The notes below the pieces were generated by a model. The model did not search any database. It was not told the origin of the DNA and saw only the letters and a program-made list of their open reading frames with translations. Position numbers and translations under genes: made by a program. Positions 5,765 through 9,994 of a DNA stretch of 9,994 nucleotides are shown piece by piece. Each line of letters begins with the position of its first letter. Within the stretch, counting starts at the first letter, position 1. Source of the stretch: Cyanobium sp. M55B138 (GTDB taxonomy: Bacteria > Cyanobacteriota > Cyanobacteriia > PCC-6307 > Cyanobiaceae); NCBI GenBank assembly GCA_018400215.1, contig JAGYNF010000045.1, positions 1 through 9,994 of the forward strand, given 5' to 3'.

Positions 5765-6437
5765 CCGCCAACACCCGCTGCACATCCCGCCAGCTCACGC
5801 CATGGTGGGCCAGGGCCACCTGCAGGTGGAAGAGGATGTCGGCCGCTTCTCCGGCAATCTCGGCGGCGACGCCGTCCTTGCAGGCCATCACGAATTCGGC
5901 GCTCTCCTCGCCGATCTTCTTGAGGATGCGGTTGTCGCCCCCCTCCAGCAGCTTGTTGGTGTAGCTGCCGGGTTCGGGGCAATCGCGGCGAGCCTCAATC
6001 ACCCGCATCAGCTCGGTGCACACATCGGCTGGCGGCGGAGCGGCGGCGGGGCCACCGGCCGTGGGCTCGGGCCCCTCCTCAAAGAAGCAGCTGCGGGCAC
6101 CGGTGTGGCAGGCCACGTTGCCGGTCTGCTCGATGGTGAGCAGCAGCACGTCGGCGTCGCAGTCGTAGCGCAGGCCCAGCAGCCGCTGGGTGTGGCCACT
6201 GGTGGCCCCCTTGTGCCAGAGCTCCTGGCGGGAGCGGCTCCAGTAGTGCACCTCGCCACGGGTCAGCGAGTGGGCGATGGCCTCCCGGTTCATCCAGGCC
6301 ACCATCAGCACGGCCCCGTCGAGCCAGTCCTGGGCCACCGCGGGAATCAGGCCATCGGCGTTGAAACGCAGGCCCTCGATGAAGGCCCCATCCGGCAGGC
6401 CAGGGGCAGGGGGCTGGAATGATGCTGACAAAGCCAT
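5736..6437 (-). CDS. hisIE: bifunctional phosphoribosyl-AMP cyclohydrolase / phosphoribosyl-ATP pyrophosphatase
   Basis: The product catalyses histidine biosynthesis steps 2 and 3: PRATP is hydrolysed to PRAMP (HisE) and the adenine ring is opened (HisI). From the ATG at 6437 it has 233 residues. The HisI part (about 20-120) shows VLMVAWMN, VHYWSRSRQELWHKGATSG, the magnesium motif DCDAD (92-96), and the zinc cysteines C93, C110 and C117 (NVACHTGARSCF). A Pro/Ala-rich linker at 122-137 leads to the HisE part (138-225), with SYTNKLLEGGDNRILKKIGE, EESAEFVMACKD and EAADILFHL. All expected catalytic residues are present, so it should be active in the cytoplasm. An upstream start at 6494 would overlap the divergent PTPS-like gene. 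The gene converges on cpcL with a 24-nt gap and stands alone, as histidine genes are usually scattered in cyanobacteria. Confidence 0.95.
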   Translation of the reverse strand: MALSASFQPPAPGLPDGAFIEGLRFNADGLIPAVAQDWLDGAVLMVAWMNREAIAHSLTRGEVHYWSRSRQELWHKGATSGHTQRLLGLRYDCDADVLLLTIEQTGNVACHTGARSCFFEEGPEPTAGGPAAAPPPADVCTELMRVIEARRDCPEPGSYTNKLLEGGDNRILKKIGEESAEFVMACKDGVAAEIAGEAADILFHLQVALAHHGVSWRDVQRVLAARRGAPRRG

Positions 6438-6465
6438 TGCACTGCTGCTGTTTCGATCCTCTCCC

Positions 6466-6930
6466 ATGTCGACACCGGCCCACACCTGCAGCAAAACCTT
6501 CAGCGGCTACCCCTGCACCCACCGCCAGTGGCGCCACAGCGGCCATTGCCGCTTCGTGCACGGCTACAGCCGCAGCTTCACGGTTTGGTTTCGGGCCACC
6601 GCCCTGGACGCCTGCGGCTTCGTGGTGGACTTCTCCAGCCTCCGGGAGCTGGAGGAGCGCCTGGCGGCGCAGTTTGACCACACCTTCCTGGTGGAGGCCG
6701 ACGACCCCCTGCTGGCCAGCTGGCAGCAGCTGCACGAGCAGGGTGCCCTCAACCTGCGGGTGATGGTGAGCGTGGGCATGGAAGGCAGTGCCGAGCTGGT
6801 GTGGCAGTGGGCCAATGCCCTGTTGCAGGCGCGGGAGGCCGGCCGGGCCTGCTGCTTCAAGGTGGAGGCCCGCGAAAATGAGAAGAACGCCGCCGCCTAC
6901 GAAGCCCTGCCGGCCTGGTTCGGTCGCTGA
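6466..6930 (+). CDS. 6-carboxytetrahydropterin synthase-like (PTPS/QueD family) protein
   Basis: The 154-residue product has the length and motif order of the PTPS/QueD family, which makes 6-carboxytetrahydropterin for queuosine or pyruvoyltetrahydropterin for pterins. Visible are CTHRQW with H19, GHCRFVHGYSRSF with C28 and H32, GFVVDFSSLREL (51-62), FDHTFL (70-75) with the D/H pair, VGMEGSAELVWQWANALL (103-120), and VEARENEKNAAAY (133-145) with the catalytic glutamate. The zinc motif, usually HGH, reads HGY, so one of three histidine ligands is replaced by tyrosine at 34. This could mean altered metal binding or a changed reaction, so I do not name the gene queD. The ATG at 6466 lies 28 nt from the divergent hisIE start, and the leader before it is too short for a conventional promoter. 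Confidence 0.82.
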   Translation: MSTPAHTCSKTFSGYPCTHRQWRHSGHCRFVHGYSRSFTVWFRATALDACGFVVDFSSLRELEERLAAQFDHTFLVEADDPLLASWQQLHEQGALNLRVMVSVGMEGSAELVWQWANALLQAREAGRACCFKVEARENEKNAAAYEALPAWFGR

Positions 6931-7022
6931 GCAGGCTTCGTAGCATTTGTTACGCCGGCGCGTATCCCCTGCACAGGGCGGGCGGCGTCCCGCCGATAGA
7001 AGGGAGGGGTCTCGGCCACCCC
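6931..7022 (+). promoter_or_regulatory. leader of the fut operon with two short hairpins
   Basis: This 92-nt spacer precedes the iron transporter genes. An AT-richer tract at 6937-6953 (TTCGTAGCATTTGTTAC) is the likeliest promoter neighbourhood, but I cannot fix -35 and -10 boxes. Two inverted repeats follow: CCCTG-CA-CAGGG at 6967-6978 and GGCGGG-CGGCGT-CCCGCC at 6977-6994. A purine-rich AAGGGAGGGG at 7000-7009 is a Shine-Dalgarno candidate, though it is 13 nt from the GTG at 7023 and 25 nt from the ATG at 7035. No recognisable Fur box was found by eye. Confidence 0.35.
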
Positions 7023-8051
7023 GTGTCAACGCTGATGCCCCTGCGCAAGCACCTGCAACGCATCGCCTCCGTGATAGCGGGCTCGCTGCTGGTTGCCAGC
7101 TGCCAGCCAAAGGCTGGCCAAGACAAGCAACTCACCCTCTACTCCGGCCGGGGGGAGCCGCTGGTGGCCCCGTTAATCGAGGCCTTCAGCCGTGAAACGG
7201 GCATCCAGGTGAATGTGCGCTATGGCGGCACCGCCGAGCTGGCCAACCTGCTGCAGGAGGAGGGCGGCAAGAGCCCCGCCTGCCTGTTCTGGGCCCAGGA
7301 TGTGGCGGCCCTGGGAGCCACCAAACCCCTCTTCTCCCCGTTGCCCGCTGCGGTGACCAACCAGGTGGCGGCGATCTATCGCGACAAGGACGGCAAATGG
7401 ACGGGCACGTCCGGGCGAGCTCGGTTAATCATCTACGCTCCGGATCGCCTCCAGCAGCAGGATCTACCCGCCACGATGGCCGAACTCACGGACCCCAAAT
7501 ACAAGGGCCGCCTGGCCGTGGCTCCCACCAATGGCTCCTTTATTTCCCATGTGGCTGCCCTGCGCAAAAGCGAGGGGGATGGGGCCGCCAAAGCCTGGCT
7601 GGCGGGGATCAAGGCCAACAAGCCCGTGATTGTGAGCAACAACACCGCCCAACATCAGGCCATCGCCGACGGTGAAGCGGATCTGGCCTCCACCAACAAC
7701 TACTACCTGGGCCGCTTCAAAGCTCGCGACCAGAATTTCCCGGTGGCCCAAGCCCAATTCAAACCCGGTGATATCGGCAATTTAATGATGGTTGCCGGGG
7801 TTGGGATCATGGAAAGCTGCAACAACAAGCCTGCGGCCAAGAAGTTTGTTGAATTTCTGATCAGCCCTGTGGCCCAGCAGTATTTCATGAGCAACACCTA
7901 CGAGTATCCCGTCACTGGTGTTGCCATCATTCCCGAAGGTGCGGCGGGAATTGATTATCAAACGGCGACGGCCAATGCCCCAGCGATTGATCTCAACGAT
8001 CTCACCGATATGCAGGGCACCCTGGAGCTCATCAATCAGCACCTCAACTGA
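7023..8051 (+). CDS. futA: ferric iron ABC transporter substrate-binding lipoprotein (FutA/FbpA family)
   Basis: The 342-residue protein captures ferric iron in the periplasm for the FutB channel. A basic start is followed by a hydrophobic stretch and lipobox LVASC with C27, so it is probably a lipoprotein. The mature protein begins with the family signature LTLYSGRGEPLVAPLIEAFS (37-56) and RYGGTAELANLLQEEG (66-81). Then come CLFWAQDVAALGA, RLIIYAPDRL, GRLAVAPTNGSF and the paired iron-binding tyrosines of STNNYYLGRF (Y227, Y228). After YSGR the sequence is GEPL rather than the HYNTD of Synechocystis FutA, so the His/Tyr ligands known there are missing and iron coordination may differ. The GTG at 7023 or the ATG at 7035 may be the start; the ATG gives a standard short lipoprotein signal. 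It is the first gene of the fut operon, and futB follows within 58 nt. Confidence 0.9.
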   Translation: MSTLMPLRKHLQRIASVIAGSLLVASCQPKAGQDKQLTLYSGRGEPLVAPLIEAFSRETGIQVNVRYGGTAELANLLQEEGGKSPACLFWAQDVAALGATKPLFSPLPAAVTNQVAAIYRDKDGKWTGTSGRARLIIYAPDRLQQQDLPATMAELTDPKYKGRLAVAPTNGSFISHVAALRKSEGDGAAKAWLAGIKANKPVIVSNNTAQHQAIADGEADLASTNNYYLGRFKARDQNFPVAQAQFKPGDIGNLMMVAGVGIMESCNNKPAAKKFVEFLISPVAQQYFMSNTYEYPVTGVAIIPEGAAGIDYQTATANAPAIDLNDLTDMQGTLELINQHLN

Positions 8052-8109
8052 GCCCATGCAGGTTGGTTCGGCGGCCCCCATCCCCTCAGGGCGCTCGGTT
8101 GGGGTCAGT

Positions 8110-9684
8110 ATGACCAGGCTGCTGTTCAGTGGCCTGGGGGCGGCCGTGGCCGCGCTGCTGCTGCTGCCGCTGCTCTACCTCGTGCTGCGGGCCAGCGAGG
8201 CCGACCTCGCCCAGGTGGTGGCACTGCTGTGGCGGCGGCAGATTCTGGATCTCCTGGCCAACACGGCGGCACTCACCGCTGGCGTGTTGGTGCTCAGCAC
8301 GGTGCTGGCCCTGCCGCTGGCCTGGCTGGTGAGCCGCACCAATCTCACGGCCCGCCGCTGGCTCAACCTGCTGGCGGTGCTTCCCCTGGCCGTGCCCGGC
8401 TACGTGATGGCCTATGCCCTGATTGGCCTATCGGGCCACTACGGCTTCCTCAATCAAACCCTGGGGATCACCATTCCCAGGCCGGAAGGATGGTGGGGCG
8501 CCACCCTGGCCCTCAGCCTCTATTGCTATCCCTATCTCTACTTGAACCTGCGGGCCGCCTTTGCCGGCCTGGAGGCCAACCTGGAGGAGACGGCCCGCTC
8601 GTTGGGGTCCTCCCATCGGGATGTGTTCCTGCGGGTCACGCTGCCCCACCTGATGCCCGCCCTGCTGGCTGGCTGGATGGTGGTGGGCCTCTACGTGATC
8701 GGCGACTTCGGCGCCGTGGCATTGATGCGCTATCGGGTGTTTTCCTATGTGATCTATCAGCAATATGCGATCGCCTACGACCTGCTCTATTCGGCCTGGC
8801 TGTCGCTGATGTTGATCGCCATCGCCCTGGTGGTGGTGTGGGCGGAAGGGCGGCTGCGCGAGGGGCGGGTGTTCAGCGGCACCGGCTCCGGTGCCAGCCG
8901 GCCGCTGGCCCGGCTGCGCCTGCCGGCCTGGGGTCAGGTTGCCGGCCTGGGGTTTGGGCTGGTGGTGGCCGCCGCCGCCCTGGGGCTGCCCGTGGCGGTG
9001 CTGAGCTTCTGGATCAGCAAGGGGGTGCCCGACGCCAGCTGGCAGGAACTGCTGCGCAGTTTTGGCCAGTCCCTGGCGGTGGCCGCACCGGCGGCCCTGG
9101 TCGCCGCCGTGCTCGCCATTCCGGTGTCGGTGCTGGCCGTGCGCTTCCCAGGCCGATTCAGTCGGCTGATCAACCGGCTGGCCTTTGTGGGCTATGCCGT
9201 GCCGGCGGTGGCCTTTGCCCTGGCCCTGGTGTTCTTCACCCTGCGCAGTGCCACCTGGCTCTACCAGACCTACGGCCTGCTGGTGGGGGCCTATGCCCTG
9301 GCGTTTCTGGCCCTGGCGATCGGCCCGATCCGCAGTGCCCTCTACCAGGCGCGCCCCTCCCTGGAAGAGGCCGCCCGCTCCCTGGGCCATGGCCCGGTGA
9401 GCAGCTTCCGGCGGATCACCTTGCCGGTGATCCAGCCTGGCCTGGTGGCCGCGCTGGTGCTGGTTTTCGTGACGGTGATGAAGGAACTGCCGATCGCGTT
9501 TCTGCTGGCGCCGCCTGGATTTCGGCCCCTCTCGATCCAGATGTTCTCACGCACCTCGGAGGGGATGCTGGTGGACGCCGCCCCCTATGCCGCCGCAATC
9601 ATCGCCTTCTCCGCCCTGTTCGTGGGCATCGTGCTGCGGCGGGACCGTGACCACAGCCGCCCCATGTCGTCCCACCGCGCCTGA
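8110..9684 (+). CDS. futB: ferric iron ABC transporter permease, duplicated (FutB/FbpB type)
   Basis: The 524-residue product consists of two permease halves, as usual for FutB/FbpB, with about six membrane helices each. Each half carries an EAA loop that docks the ATPase: LEETARSLGSSHRDVFLRVT at 158-177 with LP at 178-179, and LEEAARSLGHGPVSSFRRIT at 418-437 with LP at 438-439. Conserved PGYVMAYAL (96-104), YQQYAIAYDLLYSAW (216-230) and KELPIAFLL (458-466) fit the family. A charged, Gly/Ser-rich linker joins the halves near 245-272. It passes iron from FutA across the cytoplasmic membrane. I chose the ATG at 8110 because GGGGTCAGT precedes it; the ATG at 8056, 5 nt after futA, would add 18 residues and cannot be excluded. 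FutC begins 12 nt after its stop. Confidence 0.92.
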   Translation: MTRLLFSGLGAAVAALLLLPLLYLVLRASEADLAQVVALLWRRQILDLLANTAALTAGVLVLSTVLALPLAWLVSRTNLTARRWLNLLAVLPLAVPGYVMAYALIGLSGHYGFLNQTLGITIPRPEGWWGATLALSLYCYPYLYLNLRAAFAGLEANLEETARSLGSSHRDVFLRVTLPHLMPALLAGWMVVGLYVIGDFGAVALMRYRVFSYVIYQQYAIAYDLLYSAWLSLMLIAIALVVVWAEGRLREGRVFSGTGSGASRPLARLRLPAWGQVAGLGFGLVVAAAALGLPVAVLSFWISKGVPDASWQELLRSFGQSLAVAAPAALVAAVLAIPVSVLAVRFPGRFSRLINRLAFVGYAVPAVAFALALVFFTLRSATWLYQTYGLLVGAYALAFLALAIGPIRSALYQARPSLEEAARSLGHGPVSSFRRITLPVIQPGLVAALVLVFVTVMKELPIAFLLAPPGFRPLSIQMFSRTSEGMLVDAAPYAAAIIAFSALFVGIVLRRDRDHSRPMSSHRA

Positions 9685-9696
9685 GTCACCACCCCC

Positions 9697-9994
9697 ATGA
9701 GCCTCCCTCCCCTCCTCGATGTTGACCAGCTGAGCCGGCGGTTCGTCGCCGGCCCACCGGCGGTGGATCGGGTGAGCTTCAGCCTGGCCCCGGGGGAACT
9801 GCTGGCCCTGCTGGGTCCCTCCGGTTGCGGCAAGACCACCACCCTGCGGCTGATCGCCGGCTTCGAGCAGGCCGACCAGGGCACGATCCGGCTGAACGGC
9901 CAGGCCATCACCGACTGGCCGCCCGAGCAGCGCGGCTTCGGCCTGGTGTTCCAGGACTACGCCCTGTTCCCCCATATGAGCGTGGCGGCGAATG
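9697..9994 (+). CDS. futC: ferric iron ABC transporter ATP-binding protein, 3' partial
   Basis: Only the first 99 residues are visible before the window ends. They show the nucleotide-binding domain of an ABC ATPase: the Walker A motif GPSGCGKTT at 40-48, the aromatic A-loop region RRFVAGPPAVDRVSF, and the Q-loop VFQDYALFPHMSV with Q86. The sequence WPPEQRGFGLVFQDYALFPH is typical of the Fut/Fbp/Pot/spermidine group of importers, and the position directly after the permease, 12 nt away, identifies it as the energy-coupling subunit of the iron transporter. The signature LSGGQ, Walker B and any C-terminal TOBE/regulatory domain lie outside the window. The ATG at 9697 is the only good start; no strong Shine-Dalgarno is present in the short gap. 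Confidence 0.9.
   Translation, partial: MSLPPLLDVDQLSRRFVAGPPAVDRVSFSLAPGELLALLGPSGCGKTTTLRLIAGFEQADQGTIRLNGQAITDWPPEQRGFGLVFQDYALFPHMSVAAN

Noticed and set aside
7918..8109. Upstream extension of futB overlapping the end of futA
   Set aside because: The extension is out-of-frame futA sequence with no permease-like residues; membrane helix 1 begins just after 8110.
8428..9390. Minus-strand open frame of 320 residues, Gln/His/Gly-rich
   Set aside because: It lies wholly opposite futB, whose EAA loops and helices are unmistakable; such shadows are usual in GC-rich DNA.
1..9994. CRISPR array, tRNA or rRNA genes, insertion sequence
   Set aside because: No regularly spaced repeats, cloverleaf-like GTTC-RANTC patterns, rRNA words or transposase motifs were seen on either strand by eye.

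Overview
The window comes from a GC-rich cyanobacterium, most likely a Synechococcus/Cyanobium-type picocyanobacterium. The evidence is a phycobilisome rod linker of the CpcG/CpcL family, a group 2 sigma-70 factor of cyanobacterial type, a Nif11-domain protein, a FutABC-type ferric iron transporter and a cyanobacterial HisIE fusion. Genes are tightly packed. No stretch over about 210 bases lacks a gene, and I see no tRNA, rRNA, CRISPR array or insertion sequence.

Left part (1-3382). A GNAT acetyltransferase, cut by the window start, is followed 8 nt later by a Nif11-cupin fusion, both on the plus strand. They converge on a five-gene minus-strand run that reads from 3382 down to 886: sigma factor, DUF1232 membrane protein, a 105-residue unknown protein, a small exported protein and a PsiE-family membrane protein. 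Gaps are 38, -1, 46 and 8 nt, so the run may be one transcription unit headed by the sigma factor. The last gene overlaps the cupin gene tail to tail by 95 nt.

Middle part (3383-5735). A 209-nt, unusually AT-rich divergent spacer carries repeated TTTGC/GCAAA words and probably drives both directions. To its right are a DUF2214 four-helix membrane protein and, overlapping it by one base, an exported matrixin-like zinc metalloprotease. A rod linker with a C-terminal membrane helix follows. That architecture marks CpcL (CpcG2), which in other cyanobacteria anchors a core-less phycobilisome rod to the membrane next to photosystem I.

Right part (5736-9994). The hisIE gene converges on cpcL, and a perfect 24-bp palindrome lies at the junction. 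A divergent QueD/PTPS-like gene starts only 28 nt from hisIE. Then comes a FutA-FutB-FutC iron ABC transporter operon; FutC is cut by the window end.

The most notable observations are the membrane-anchored CpcL linker, the Nif11-cupin fusion, the repeat-rich sigma-factor promoter region, the altered zinc motif of the PTPS-like protein, and the palindrome between cpcL and hisIE. I find no clearly new multi-gene defence or mobile system.
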